A DNA stretch of 64,000 nt from Salinactinospora qingdaonensis (GCF_039539445.1 NZ_BAABDD010000009.1:62001-126000); one strand, 5' to 3'. Shown: positions 25,432 to 34,158, numbered from the stretch's first letter. Notes: generated by a model from the sequence alone, not told the origin. Translations and numbers: made by a program.

Positions 25432-26033
25432 TGCTGCTCAGCCTCGTCGTCGCGTGCGACCTCGTCGATGTCGCGGCCGGTGCGCACCGACTCCGGGCGG
25501 GTGGTGGGCTCGTCGCCCGCGTCGGCGGCCTCGTCACGCTCCTTGACCAGTAGCCACGCCTCGTCGGAGCCGCGACGTATCCGGTTGAGGGCATAGCCTC
25601 CGTCGAGTTTGTCGCCGTGGAGGCGAAATGACACGTGGCCCTGGTGGAGTCCGTGGCTCATGCTCACCTCGTGGCCCTGCTCCACCGTGGTGTTGGTGTA
25701 GGTTCCGCGGTCCCAGATCAAGACCGTGCCCGCCCCGTAGTCCCCGTTGGGGATGGTGCCCTCGAAGTCGGCGTAGTCGAGCGCGTGGTCCTCCGTGGGC
25801 AGGGCGAGCCGCTTCTGCGCAGGGTCGATCGAGGGCCCCTTGGGCACCGACCACGACTTGAGCGTCCCCTCGACTTCTAGCCGAAAGTCGTAGTGGTCGG
25901 TGCTGGCGGCGTGGCGCTGGATCACGAATTGGGGGCGCTCGCCGGCCGTCCCCGGCTGCGCCTGCGAGGGTTGCGACACGGAGTCGACGGTGCGCGGGTG
26001 CTGTCGCTCGTGCGAGTCGTCAGTGGTGGCCAT
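25428..26033 (-). CDS. LigD 3'-phosphoesterase (PE) domain protein
   Basis: 201-residue stand-alone phosphoesterase domain. FVIQRHAASTDHYDFRLEVE and LKSWSVPKGPS, then ADFEGTIPNGDYGAGTV and VSFRLHGDKLDGGYAL, are the metal-binding and substrate blocks of LigD PE. It trims 3'-ribonucleotide and 3'-phosphate ends before joining. GGAGGGGG precedes the ATG. The C-terminal 35 residues are acidic and probably disordered. First gene of a two-gene operon with the polymerase domain. Confidence 0.93.
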   Translation of the reverse strand: MATTDDSHERQHPRTVDSVSQPSQAQPGTAGERPQFVIQRHAASTDHYDFRLEVEGTLKSWSVPKGPSIDPAQKRLALPTEDHALDYADFEGTIPNGDYGAGTVLIWDRGTYTNTTVEQGHEVSMSHGLHQGHVSFRLHGDKLDGGYALNRIRRGSDEAWLLVKERDEAADAGDEPTTRPESVRTGRDIDEVARDDEAEQQ

Positions 26034-26178
26034 ACGTTGTTCCCCCTCCCGACCTCGTGCCCGAGATCGGCGCCACCATGCGCCCGCGCCGCCGATACCA
26101 CCGGTGAGGTGGGAAAAAACGGGAAAACGGGTGGTCTGGCCGTGTCCGGCGTCCCGACCACCCGCTCCGTGGCAGCGG

Positions 26179-27477
26179 TCAGCGCCGGTGCAGGTCGAGC
26201 CAGACCAGCCGGTGGTCGGAGCTGGGGAAGGGGTAGCTTCCGGTGAGGCGGCTCAGCGGGTCGTCGGAGGTGGGCCAGAAGACCCCGGCGTCTCGGACAG
26301 CCAGCCCTCGGGAGGGCAGCACGTAGTCGACCCGCAGGTTGCCGGGGCCGGGAGTGTCGGCGAAGTCGGCGGTGTCCTGGGCGGGGGCGCCGGTGTGGTC
26401 GGTGTTGGCGCCCTGCTGGGCCTGGGCGGCCTCAGCCCCGCCGGCGCTGGTGGGCACCACAGCGGAGTTGACGCGGCGGGAGTCGAGCAGTTGCGCGATC
26501 GCATCGGGGTGGCCATCGCCGTCGTTGGGGTCGGCGTTGAGGTCACCGGCGACGACGAACGCCGCACCGGGGTGCAGCCCGCCGCGTTGTCCCTCGTCGT
26601 CGTAGATGTAGCCTGCCCGCCACGGCCGCACGTAGTCCGCCCAGAACCGGATCTCGTCGTGGTTGCGTTTGACGTTGCGTTGTTCTGGGCCGTCGAAGCT
26701 GGGGGGTGTGGGGTGGCTGGCCAGGAGGTGGACGCTGCGGCCACGCCCGGCGCGGATCGGGATGTCCCAGTGGCTCTTCGACGACAGCCGCAGGCGCGCC
26801 AGCTCCGCAGCGGAGTAGAACGGCTCGCCGGTGTCGGGGGCGGTCGGTAGCAGCGCGTCGGGCATGTCGGCCCAGCGGAACTTCTGGAAGGTCCGCACCT
26901 TGTCGGTGGCGATGGGGTAGCGCGAGTAGACGACCATGCCGTATTGGCCGGGGAACGCCCCGAACCCGAAGGCGTCGTCGCCGTAGCCCGCGGTCTCCGG
27001 TTCGGTGACGGCCACGCCGTCGTTGTCGAGGTCGAAGCCCGACGCGATCCCGGTGTTGCTGGGCGCGGTGTAGCGGTAGCGGTAGTCGATGCCCGCGGCG
27101 CCCTCGTGGGGAACGGAGAGGTATTTCTCCTGGAACAGCTCGGCGGCTCGTCCCCGGGCGTCGTAGTCGAACTCGTTGAGCAGCAAGACGTCGGGCCGGA
27201 CGCGCTGGATGATCTCGGCGACGGTGTGGGCTTGGGTGTCGGTGCCGGTGGCCAGGTCCGCGGCCAGTTCTCCGGCGGAGGCGCGGTTGAGCGAGGCGTT
27301 GAACGTGGCGAAACGGATCTCCGCGGCGCCGTGCCCCGTGCCGTGGCCTTCGCCGTGGCCCCCGTGGTGGTGCCCGTGGTCGCCGTGCCTGTACTCGGCT
27401 GCGGCCGGTGCCGTCATGAGCGTCAGAGTGGTGGCGAGCGCGGTGAGTAAGGCCAGTGTGCGCGTTGTCGAACGCAT
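26179..27477 (-). CDS. secreted endonuclease/exonuclease/phosphatase-family protein
   Basis: 432 residues. A Sec signal peptide (RSTTRTLALLTALATTLTLM, cut near TAPAAAE) is followed by a His/Gly-rich stretch with more than ten histidines in about 25 residues, likely metal-binding. The EEP fold follows: IRFATFNASLNR, VLLLNEFD, LLASHPTPP, VVAGDLNADPNDGDG and SSDHRLVWLDL, supplying the Asn, Glu, Asp and His catalytic positions. It may hydrolyse nucleic acid or phosphoesters outside the cell; substrate unknown. Its promoter region is shared with the divergent PadR gene. Confidence 0.88.
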   Translation of the reverse strand: MRSTTRTLALLTALATTLTLMTAPAAAEYRHGDHGHHHGGHGEGHGTGHGAAEIRFATFNASLNRASAGELAADLATGTDTQAHTVAEIIQRVRPDVLLLNEFDYDARGRAAELFQEKYLSVPHEGAAGIDYRYRYTAPSNTGIASGFDLDNDGVAVTEPETAGYGDDAFGFGAFPGQYGMVVYSRYPIATDKVRTFQKFRWADMPDALLPTAPDTGEPFYSAAELARLRLSSKSHWDIPIRAGRGRSVHLLASHPTPPSFDGPEQRNVKRNHDEIRFWADYVRPWRAGYIYDDEGQRGGLHPGAAFVVAGDLNADPNDGDGHPDAIAQLLDSRRVNSAVVPTSAGGAEAAQAQQGANTDHTGAPAQDTADFADTPGPGNLRVDYVLPSRGLAVRDAGVFWPTSDDPLSRLTGSYPFPSSDHRLVWLDLHRR

Positions 27478-27704
27478 CGGTGTCGGTTGTCCCTTCCCGG
27501 CGGGAAACGCGGTCGCGCCCTTATCTAGCGCGGCGCGAGCAATCCCGCGCAGCCCCAGAATGACCCGGCGGTGAACACGCGGTGCCGACGCTCGCGACGG
27601 CGTGTCCGCCCGGAGCTGCTGTCGAGTCTACGGCGCCGCGGCCGGCACGTTCGCGCATGTCGGCCGCGGCGGGCGAACCGAGGCCGGTGCCGCCCAACCA
27701 TCCC

Positions 27705-27749
27705 TTGAACGCGACCCTATCTCGATATATCGTTAATACATCTCGATAG
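27705..27749 (+). promoter_or_regulatory. promoter and probable PadR operator
   Basis: TTGAAC (27705-27710), 17 nt, then TATCGT (27728-27733) fits a sigma-A-type promoter. The palindrome CGATATATCG (27723-27732) and two direct copies of ATCTCGATA (27719-27727, 27740-27748, 21 bp apart) overlap it. The site is A/T-rich in a high-GC setting and precedes a PadR gene, so autoregulation is likely. Confidence 0.65.
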
Positions 27750-27777
27750 GAAATGAGCGATCGGAAAGGATCGTGTG

Positions 27778-28560
27778 ATGACTGCGATGGCAATGCCGTG
27801 GCCCTGGGAAGGCAGAGCGCGTGGCGGTGGCAAGGGGGAGCGTCGCCGCGGCGGCGGTTGGGACATCCCCGGCACACCCGGGCACTTTGCTGGTGACTGC
27901 CGCCGGCCGCCGTGGCTGGCGATGACAGGTCCCCGCGGTGGCGGCCCCCGAGGGGGGCGTCCGTTCCCGCCGCAGGGGCCCTGGGGCGGGCCTCCCATGC
28001 CTCCCGGCGCCCCGTTCGAATGGTTCTTCGGTGGCCCGCACGGGCACCGCAAATCCGGCGGTCGCCGGGCGCGGCGGGGCGACGTGCGCACCGGCATCCT
28101 GCTGCTGCTAGCTGAGGAGCCCCGCAGCGGCTACGAGATCATCCGGGAGGGGCGCGAACGCAGCCGTGGCGCGTGGCGGCCCAGCCCCGGGTCGGTCTAT
28201 CCCATGCTCCAGCAGTTGCAAGACGAAGGGCTGGTGCGGCCCGCGGCCGGCTCCGGCGATAACCGCCGCCGCCCCTTCGAGCTGACTGAGGAGGGCCGCT
28301 CCTACGTCGACGACAACGCCGAGGAGCTGACCCCGCCCTGGGAGGCGTTCGAGGACGCCGACGAGCCCCAAGGCGACTTCGGCGAGTTCGGCGCGCTGGC
28401 CGCCCAGCTTTCGGCGGCGGCCGTACAGGTGCTACAGGCCGGCACACCCGAGCAGGTGCAGCGTGCCAAGCAGCTCCTCGACGACACCCGGCGCGGGCTG
28501 TACCGCATCCTCGCCGAAGACACCGGCCAGACCAGTGGCCGCGACGAGGAGGACACCTGA
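27778..28560 (+). CDS. PadR-family transcriptional regulator
   Basis: 260 residues from the ATG at 27778; GGAAAGGA lies 8 nt upstream and a GTG precedes it by 3 nt. The N-terminal 95 residues are Gly/Pro/Arg-rich low-complexity sequence, unusual for the family. The winged helix follows: RTGILLLLAEEPRSGYEIIRE, then SPGSVYPMLQQLQDEGLVRP. The C-terminus is a helical dimerisation region. No transporter target is adjacent, so its regulon is unknown; the operator-like site upstream suggests self-control. Confidence 0.88.
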   Translation: MTAMAMPWPWEGRARGGGKGERRRGGGWDIPGTPGHFAGDCRRPPWLAMTGPRGGGPRGGRPFPPQGPWGGPPMPPGAPFEWFFGGPHGHRKSGGRRARRGDVRTGILLLLAEEPRSGYEIIREGRERSRGAWRPSPGSVYPMLQQLQDEGLVRPAAGSGDNRRRPFELTEEGRSYVDDNAEELTPPWEAFEDADEPQGDFGEFGALAAQLSAAAVQVLQAGTPEQVQRAKQLLDDTRRGLYRILAEDTGQTSGRDEEDT

Positions 28561-28801
28561 GCTCACCTGCTTTCGGGGGAGTTGCGAGAATGCGACACCT
28601 CGCCTGCCGGCGGCGCGGGAGCCCTGCGCGCCCTGTTCGCCAGGCGTTGCCGGGGCCGTGCCGAAGCTGGCCACGATGTCGTGGCCACGCCGTCCCCGCC
28701 TTCGCTCCCGCGCCGTGCCCGCCGCGTTTTGGGTTGTGCCATCCCACCGGGGATAGATTCGGGAGGCGCGGGGGCGCTTGGAGGGACCGGCGATCCCCAC
28801 C

Positions 28802-29431
28802 GTGACAGAAGGGGCAGGTGGACGATCGGTGGTGGCGCGACAATTCGTCGCTGGTGGAGCGGCCCTGGGGAGCCTGACGGTGCTTGGTCCGCCGCTGGGG
28901 CTGCTGTGGTGGGCCCTGGCCCCGCCGGCACAAGTGACCGTGATCTCCGATGGGGCCACGGCGCCCTACCCCATCTCAGAGGATCTGTTCGCCCGCGACG
29001 GTTACTACGCGATCATGATGGTGCTCGCCGGGCTGATCTGCGGCTACGTCGGCTACCTGGCGCAGCACCACTACTCCGTGCGCACCCGGACCGACCTGCG
29101 CCTGGCTGTCCTGCTCGGCCTCACGGCCGGGGCGCTGCTGGGCGCGGTGCTGGCCTGGCAGACGGGTGTCACCCTCGACGCCGCCCTCGCCGGGCCCGCC
29201 ATTGCCGAGGCCGAGCCCGGCGACACCGTCGAAGCCGCGCTGCTGCTGCGCGCCCGCAGCGCGCTGGTGCTGTGGGCGTTCGTGGCCGTGTTGCAGTACG
29301 GCCTGTTCGACGCAGTCAGCCTCTGGCGCGGCGATCTCCCACGCCTCAGCCGCGAGCCTCACGAGTCGCCGTCCGCAGCCGGCACCCCCGCCGTGTCCCC
29401 GCCGGGCCGGCCCGGCACCGTACCCGAGTAG
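28802..29431 (+). CDS. four-segment membrane protein, DUF2567-like
   Basis: 209 residues from a GTG; GGAGGG lies upstream but 16 nt away, and a TTG at 28778 is in frame. Four hydrophobic segments are visible (GGAALGSLTVLGPPLGLLWW, YYAIMMVLAGLICGYVGYLA, AVLLGLTAGALLGAVLAW, SALVLWAFVAVLQYGLF). The first loop reads ISDGATAPYPISEDLFARDG, which resembles DUF2567 membrane proteins; this name is tentative. Function unknown. Confidence 0.75.
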   Translation: MTEGAGGRSVVARQFVAGGAALGSLTVLGPPLGLLWWALAPPAQVTVISDGATAPYPISEDLFARDGYYAIMMVLAGLICGYVGYLAQHHYSVRTRTDLRLAVLLGLTAGALLGAVLAWQTGVTLDAALAGPAIAEAEPGDTVEAALLLRARSALVLWAFVAVLQYGLFDAVSLWRGDLPRLSREPHESPSAAGTPAVSPPGRPGTVPE

Positions 29432-29442
29432 GGCGAGGGGCC

Positions 29443-29922
29443 TTACTCGCCGGTGGCGATCCCCGTGGTGACCGCCCCGGTTGCCCGGATGAGGTCGGTG
29501 GGGGAGACCTCCATCTGCAACCCGCGCCGGCCGGCGGAGACGAAGATGGTGGTGTGGTCGTCGGCCGAGGAGTCCACGACCGTGCGCAACCGCTTGCGCT
29601 GGCCCAGGGGGCTGATCCCGCCGCGCACGTATCCGGTGGCGCGTTCGGCGGTGGCCGACTCGGCCAGCGCGGCCCGCTTGCCGCCCACCGCTGCGGCCAG
29701 CGCCTTGAGGTTGAGGCTGCGGTGAACCGGCACGATTCCGACCGTCAGCTCGCCGTCGACCTCGGCCACCAGGGTCTTGAACACGCGCTCGCGCGCCACC
29801 TGGAGCGCGTCGGCGGCCTCCTCGCCGTAGGAGGCCTTTCCCGGTGCCTCGTAGGGGTGGAGGGTGAACTCGACGTTGGCTCGGTTCGCGGCCATCGTGG
29901 CAGGGGTCTTCTGAGCGCCCAT
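29443..29922 (-). CDS. ybaK: YbaK-type aminoacyl-tRNA deacylase
   Basis: 159 residues. It hydrolyses mischarged Cys-tRNA-Pro in trans, keeping translation accurate. Family features: opening KTPATMAANRANVEFTLHPY, VFKTLVAEVDGELTVGIVPV with SLNLKALAAAVGGKRA, GYVRGGISPLGQRKRL and SAGRRGLQMEVSPTDLI. AAAGGAGCGGG directly precedes the ATG. Convergent with the upstream membrane protein gene, 11 bp between stops. Confidence 0.93.
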   Translation of the reverse strand: MGAQKTPATMAANRANVEFTLHPYEAPGKASYGEEAADALQVARERVFKTLVAEVDGELTVGIVPVHRSLNLKALAAAVGGKRAALAESATAERATGYVRGGISPLGQRKRLRTVVDSSADDHTTIFVSAGRRGLQMEVSPTDLIRATGAVTTGIATGE

Positions 29923-30021
29923 CCCGCTCCTTTCGTCTCGGCACCGGTCCTTCGAGGCTAGCCCGTAGCGCTGCCGGCCGAGGCTTTTGGGTGCCGGCCT
30001 CCGACGAGCGAGACGACGGCG

Positions 30022-30699
30022 CTAGTTCAGGCTGACCTCGTGGCGCGTGAAAGGACCCGCCGGCAGTGTGGGAAGCGTGGTCAGCAGCCGGTTCTCCCGC
30101 CGCAGCAGCTCGGCCAGCCGTTTCAGCCGCTCCGTGGCCTGGTCGACTTCGAGCAGCCCCTGCTTGTCGTAGCGGTCGACCACAACAGCCGCCGCCACCG
30201 CGTAGGACAGCGGGAGCGGGTCGGTGGGGAAATCGTCGGGGATCTCCACACGCACCCCGGCACTGGCCAGCCGTTCGCAGTAGGTGGTGAACAGCCGGTT
30301 CACCCGCTCGGCCAGTTCCTCAGCCCCCTCACCGACCTCGTCGGGCAAGGGGGTGGTCGCAGCCCGCTGATAGGGGCGCTCGGCGTCGGGGGCATCGACC
30401 GCGTCGACCCGGAACCTGGTCATGCCTTGGGCGACGATGTCGTATTGGCCATCCTCGCGCCGGTGGACGCTACTGATCTCGGCCACACAGCCGACGTCGG
30501 AGAGGCGGTGCGCCGCGCCCTCGCCGACCTCGTGGCCGAACTCGATGCCCACGATGCCGAACCGTCGTGGTTCGTCGGCGGGCTCGTCGAGGAGGTCGGC
30601 CAGCAACCGGCGGTAGCGCTCCTCGAAGACGCGCAGCGGCAGCGCCATACCGGGAAAGAGTACAGAACCAAGTGGGAAAAGAGGCAGCCTGCGAGGCAT
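30022..30699 (-). CDS. LON substrate-binding domain protein
   Basis: 225 residues with only the N-terminal domain of Lon: LPLFPLGSVLFPGMALPLRV and FEERYRRLLADLL, then RFGIVGIEFG, DVGCVAEISSV and a helical C-terminal half. No ATPase or Ser-Lys protease part is present, and it ends normally, so this is the short family rather than a truncation. Possible substrate adaptor; function not established. A CATACT hexamer about 7 nt before the ATG would suit leaderless transcription. Confidence 0.9.
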   Translation of the reverse strand: MPRRLPLFPLGSVLFPGMALPLRVFEERYRRLLADLLDEPADEPRRFGIVGIEFGHEVGEGAAHRLSDVGCVAEISSVHRREDGQYDIVAQGMTRFRVDAVDAPDAERPYQRAATTPLPDEVGEGAEELAERVNRLFTTYCERLASAGVRVEIPDDFPTDPLPLSYAVAAAVVVDRYDKQGLLEVDQATERLKRLAELLRRENRLLTTLPTLPAGPFTRHEVSLN

Positions 30700-30825
30700 T
30701 GTCCCAGTATGCCTAATCGAGGCGGCTGCTGTCGGCTGGGGGCCGGTGGTTCATCCCCCTGCGGGGGGCCACCGGCCGCTGGCGGTCACCCCCGTGGGGT
30801 GTGGGCCCGGGGCGTCAGGAGACCT

Positions 30826-31389
30826 TCAGGAGACCTCTGGTCCCGCCGTCTCCGGTGCCGTGTGGTCCTCCTCGCCCGTGCTGGAGAGTTCACGCGCCAC
30901 GAACGTCTCCACGTCGAACAGATTGCCGTTGCTGCGGTCGACGACGGCCAGCAGCGTCGACATGGTGGAGACTTCCTCGCGCTGCTCCTTCAGGAACCAG
31001 TGCAGGAACTCCTCGCCGGAGTAGTCGTTCTCTTCGCGGGCCACCTTGACCAGGTGCTGGAACTGCGCGGTGACCTCCTGCTCCTGGCGCAGCGCAAGGG
31101 CGACAAGATCACGCGCCGTGTCGAAATCATTGCGAATTTCGTCGGTCGCCGGAATGCTAACCGTGACGTCGCTGTCGATGAGGAAGCGCACGATCATCAT
31201 CGCGTGGTCGCGCTCTTCCAGCGACTGTCGATAGAAGAATCCGGCCAACTGGGGCAAGTCGTGCTCGTCGAACCACGCTGCCAGCGCGATGTATTGCTGA
31301 GAGGCCGTGAACTCGTGCCTGACCTGCTCAAGCAGGAGTCGGTGGAACTTGGAAAGACCGTGATCGGTGCTCGTTGTCGTTGAAGTCAT
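30826..31389 (-). CDS. ferritin
   Basis: 187-residue four-helix ferritin. Ferroxidase ligands appear as E in VRHEFTASQQY, E and H in SLEERDHAMM, and E in LRQEQEVTAQFQHL. The C-terminal extension (DRSNGNLFDVETFVARELSS) is like that of actinobacterial BfrB-type ferritins. It stores iron as ferric mineral and limits oxidative damage. TATTAT lies 6 nt upstream of the ATG, so the message may be leaderless. Iron-box-like sites at 31450-31505 suggest DtxR/IdeR control. Confidence 0.95.
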   Translation of the reverse strand: MTSTTTSTDHGLSKFHRLLLEQVRHEFTASQQYIALAAWFDEHDLPQLAGFFYRQSLEERDHAMMIVRFLIDSDVTVSIPATDEIRNDFDTARDLVALALRQEQEVTAQFQHLVKVAREENDYSGEEFLHWFLKEQREEVSTMSTLLAVVDRSNGNLFDVETFVARELSSTGEEDHTAPETAGPEVS

Positions 31390-31449
31390 ACGACAATAAT
31401 AGCGTCATGTTCTGCAATTGGCGATCAATGCGAAAGTAATGTCCCACAC

Positions 31450-31505
31450 TTAGGCAAGGCTCTTTTTATGTCAATTAGGTAAGGCGCGCCGAAGTAAGGT
31501 TTGGC
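31450..31505. promoter_or_regulatory. tandem IdeR/DtxR-like iron-box half-sites
   Basis: TTAGGCAAGGC (31450-31460), TTAGGTAAGGC (31475-31485) and TAAGGTTTGGC (31495-31505) lie 60-115 bp upstream of ferritin. The middle one extended to 19 bp matches the known TTAGGTTAGSCTAACCTAA consensus at about 14 positions. In mycobacteria tandem IdeR binding activates bfrB; the same is inferred here. Confidence 0.6.
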
Positions 31506-31653
31506 TTAATTTATTGGCGTTTTGATGTCGGCATGGTCGGTTTTTTCACCACTTCCACCCCCATCCGGCCGCCACGGCGCGTCCCACACTCGCCCCGGGC
31601 CCTCCCCCGCCGCCCCGTGCCGCCACTGGAATGAGGCGATGATCGCGCCTGTG

Positions 31654-31697
31654 TACCGGTACGCCGGTATACCGCCGTCCGCCCCTAGAATGAGGGG
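31654..31697 (+). promoter_or_regulatory. hisD promoter with operator-like repeat, leaderless
   Basis: TAGAAT (31686-31691) is a good -10 only 6 nt before the hisD GTG, so transcription should start at or next to the start codon. The inverted repeat TACCGG-TACG-CCGGTA (31654-31669) covers the expected -35 position and is a candidate operator for the his cluster. Confidence 0.6.
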
Positions 31698-33020
31698 GTG
31701 ATCTCCCGAATCGACCTGCGAGGAACCCCCGGAGACCCGCGTGGCCTGCTGCCGCGCGCCGAGATGGACGTCGAGGCGGCCGTGGACCGGGTGCGCCCGA
31801 TCTGCGACGACGTTCGCACCCGCGGAGTCGAGGCGCTCGTCGACCTCACCGAGCGCTTCGACGGCGTGCGCCTCACCGACCTGCGAGTGCCCAAGACCGC
31901 TCTTGACGCCGCACTCGCCGAACTCGACCCCGACGTGCGCGCCGCCTTGGAAGAGTCCATCCGCCGCGCCCGCCTCGTACATCGCGACCAGCGCCGCACC
32001 GACGTCACCACCCATGTCGTGCCCGGCGGAACCGTGACCGAGCGCTGGCTCCCCGTGGAGCGCGTCGGGCTCTACGTCCCCGGTGGCCGCGCCGCCTACC
32101 CCTCCAGCGTCGTCATGAACGTGGTGCCCGCCCAGGAGGCGGGGGTCTCCTCGCTGGCCGTGGCCTCGCCGCCCCACGCCGAGACCGGGGGGATGCCCCA
32201 CCCCACCACCCTCGCCGTGTGCGCGCTGCTGGGCGTAGAGGAGGTCTACTCCGTGGGCGGGGCCCAAGCCGTGGCCATGTTCGCCTACGGCGCCGGCGCA
32301 TGCGCCCCCGCCGACATGGTCACCGGCCCGGGCAACCTCTGGGTCGCCGCCGCCAAGCGGCTCCTCAAAGGCGTCATCGGCATTGACTCCGAAGCCGGCC
32401 CCACCGAGATCGCCGTGCTCGCCGACCACACCGCCGACCCCGGCTATGTCGCGGCCGACCTCATCAGCCAGGCCGAGCACGACGTCGTGGCGGCCTCGGT
32501 ACTGGTCACCGACTCCGCCGAGTTGGCCGGCAAGGTCGAAACCGAACTCGCCACCCAGGTCGCCACGACCAAACACCGCGAGCGCGTCACCGAAGCCCTG
32601 AGCGGACGCCAGTCCGGCATCGCGCTCGTCGACGATATCGACCACGGCTTGGCCGTGGTCAACGCCTACGCCGCCGAGCACCTGGAGATCATGACCAGCG
32701 ACCCCCACGCCGTCGCCTCCCGCGTGCGCAACGCCGGAGCGATCTTCGTCGGTCCCTACGCCCCCGTCTCGCTGGGCGACTACTGCGCCGGCTCCAACCA
32801 CGTGCTGCCCACCGGCGGCTGTGCGTGCCACTCCTCGGGGTTGAGCGTGCAGTCGTTCCTACGCGGCATCCACGTGGTCGACTACGACCGTTCCGCGCTG
32901 GCCACCGCCGCCCCCCACGTCCTCGCCCTGGCCCGGGCCGAGGATCTCCCCGCCCACGGCGATGCCGTCGCGCTGCGCGTGGGACAGCACGCGGCCGACC
33001 AACAGGAGGATCAAGCGTGA
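31698..33020 (+). CDS. hisD: histidinol dehydrogenase
   Basis: Last two steps of histidine synthesis: histidinol to histidine with two NAD. 440 residues, the family length. Recognisable blocks are GLYVPGGRAAYPSSVVMN, VTGPGNLWVAAAKR, IDSEAGPTEIAVLAD, DLISQAEHD and YAAEHLEI, and SNHVLPTGGCA with SGLSVQSF; the Gln, His and Asp/Glu zinc and catalytic residues lie in these. It starts at GTG 31698 with little or no leader. hisC overlaps its stop (GTGA). Confidence 0.97.
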   Translation: MISRIDLRGTPGDPRGLLPRAEMDVEAAVDRVRPICDDVRTRGVEALVDLTERFDGVRLTDLRVPKTALDAALAELDPDVRAALEESIRRARLVHRDQRRTDVTTHVVPGGTVTERWLPVERVGLYVPGGRAAYPSSVVMNVVPAQEAGVSSLAVASPPHAETGGMPHPTTLAVCALLGVEEVYSVGGAQAVAMFAYGAGACAPADMVTGPGNLWVAAAKRLLKGVIGIDSEAGPTEIAVLADHTADPGYVAADLISQAEHDVVAASVLVTDSAELAGKVETELATQVATTKHRERVTEALSGRQSGIALVDDIDHGLAVVNAYAAEHLEIMTSDPHAVASRVRNAGAIFVGPYAPVSLGDYCAGSNHVLPTGGCACHSSGLSVQSFLRGIHVVDYDRSALATAAPHVLALARAEDLPAHGDAVALRVGQHAADQQEDQA

Positions 33021-34123
33021 GTGAGTCGCTGCGCGTCGACGACCTGCCCCTGCGCGACGACCTGCGCGGTCGCAGCCCCTACGGAGCGCCCCAACTCGAC
33101 GTCCCGGTCGCGCTCAACACCAACGAAAACCCCTACCCGCCCTCCCAGCGCCTCAGCGAGGCCCTGGGCCGGGCCGTCGCCGACGTCGCCGCCGGCCTCA
33201 ACCGCTACCCCGACCGCGACGCCACCCGGCTCCGCAGCGACCTCGCCGGCTACCTCGGCCACGGCCTCGACGCCTCCCGGGTGTGGGCGGCCAACGGCTC
33301 CAACGAGGTGCTCCAACAGCTCCTCCAGGCCTTCGGCGGCCCCGGTCGGCTGGCCATGGGTTTCGACCCCTCCTACTCGATGCACCCGGTCATCACCCGG
33401 GTCAGCAACACCGAGTGGGTGTCGGTGCCGCGCGCCGACGACTTCACGTTGCGCCCCGAGGACGCCGTCGCCGCCATCACCCGCCACCAGCCCGACATCG
33501 TCTTTTTGACCTCGCCCAACAACCCCACCGGCACCGCGCTGGCGCTGGAGACCATCGACGAGATCGCGCGCGCCGCCCCGGGGATGGTCGTCGTCGACGA
33601 GGCCTACGCCGAGTTCCGCCGCGAAGGCGCCCCCAGCGCCCTGTCCCTGCTGCCCCACCACCCGCGGCTGGTCGTCACCCGCACCATGTCCAAGGCGTTC
33701 GCCATGGCAGGCGCCCGCATCGGCTACCTCGCCGCCCACCCGGCGGTCATCGACGCCCTCCAGCTTGTGCGGCTGCCCTACCACCTTTCCGCGGTCACCC
33801 AGGTGGTGGCCGCCACCGCCGTGGAGTTCACCGACGAACTGTTGAGCGCGGTCAAGCAGCTCCGGGACGAACGCGACGCCCTCGTCGACTGGCTGCGCCG
33901 CCACGGCTTCACCGTCGCCGACTCCGACGCCAACTTCGTGCTGTTCGGCGAGTTCGACGACCGCGGCGCCGTCTTCCAGCACCTGCTCGACCAGGGGATT
34001 CTCGTCCGCGAGGTCGGGCCGCCGCAGTGGCTGCGCGTCACCGTCGGCACCCCCGCGGAAATGTCGACCTTCCGCCAGACGTTGCTGGACGTGACCGGCA
34101 CCGCCCGCGGTGCGGCCGACTAG
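33017..34123 (+). CDS. hisC: histidinol-phosphate aminotransferase
   Basis: 368 residues from a GTG overlapping the hisD stop. PLP enzyme that converts imidazole-acetol phosphate to histidinol phosphate with glutamate as donor. Class-II aminotransferase blocks: NTNENPYPPS, GLNRYPDRDA, ANGSNEVLQQLL, SPNNPTGTAL, VVDEAYAEF and the PLP lysine in TRTMSKAFAMAGARIGY. Second gene of the his operon. Confidence 0.96.
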   Translation: MSESLRVDDLPLRDDLRGRSPYGAPQLDVPVALNTNENPYPPSQRLSEALGRAVADVAAGLNRYPDRDATRLRSDLAGYLGHGLDASRVWAANGSNEVLQQLLQAFGGPGRLAMGFDPSYSMHPVITRVSNTEWVSVPRADDFTLRPEDAVAAITRHQPDIVFLTSPNNPTGTALALETIDEIARAAPGMVVVDEAYAEFRREGAPSALSLLPHHPRLVVTRTMSKAFAMAGARIGYLAAHPAVIDALQLVRLPYHLSAVTQVVAATAVEFTDELLSAVKQLRDERDALVDWLRRHGFTVADSDANFVLFGEFDDRGAVFQHLLDQGILVREVGPPQWLRVTVGTPAEMSTFRQTLLDVTGTARGAAD

Positions 34124-34158
34124 AGCCCGCGACCACAACCATCAGGAGCACGCACCCC

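Noticed and set aside
31506..32831. 441-codon minus-strand frame opposite hisD
   Set aside because: Shadow of hisD caused by third-position GC bias; Gly/His/Val-rich with no recognisable motif.
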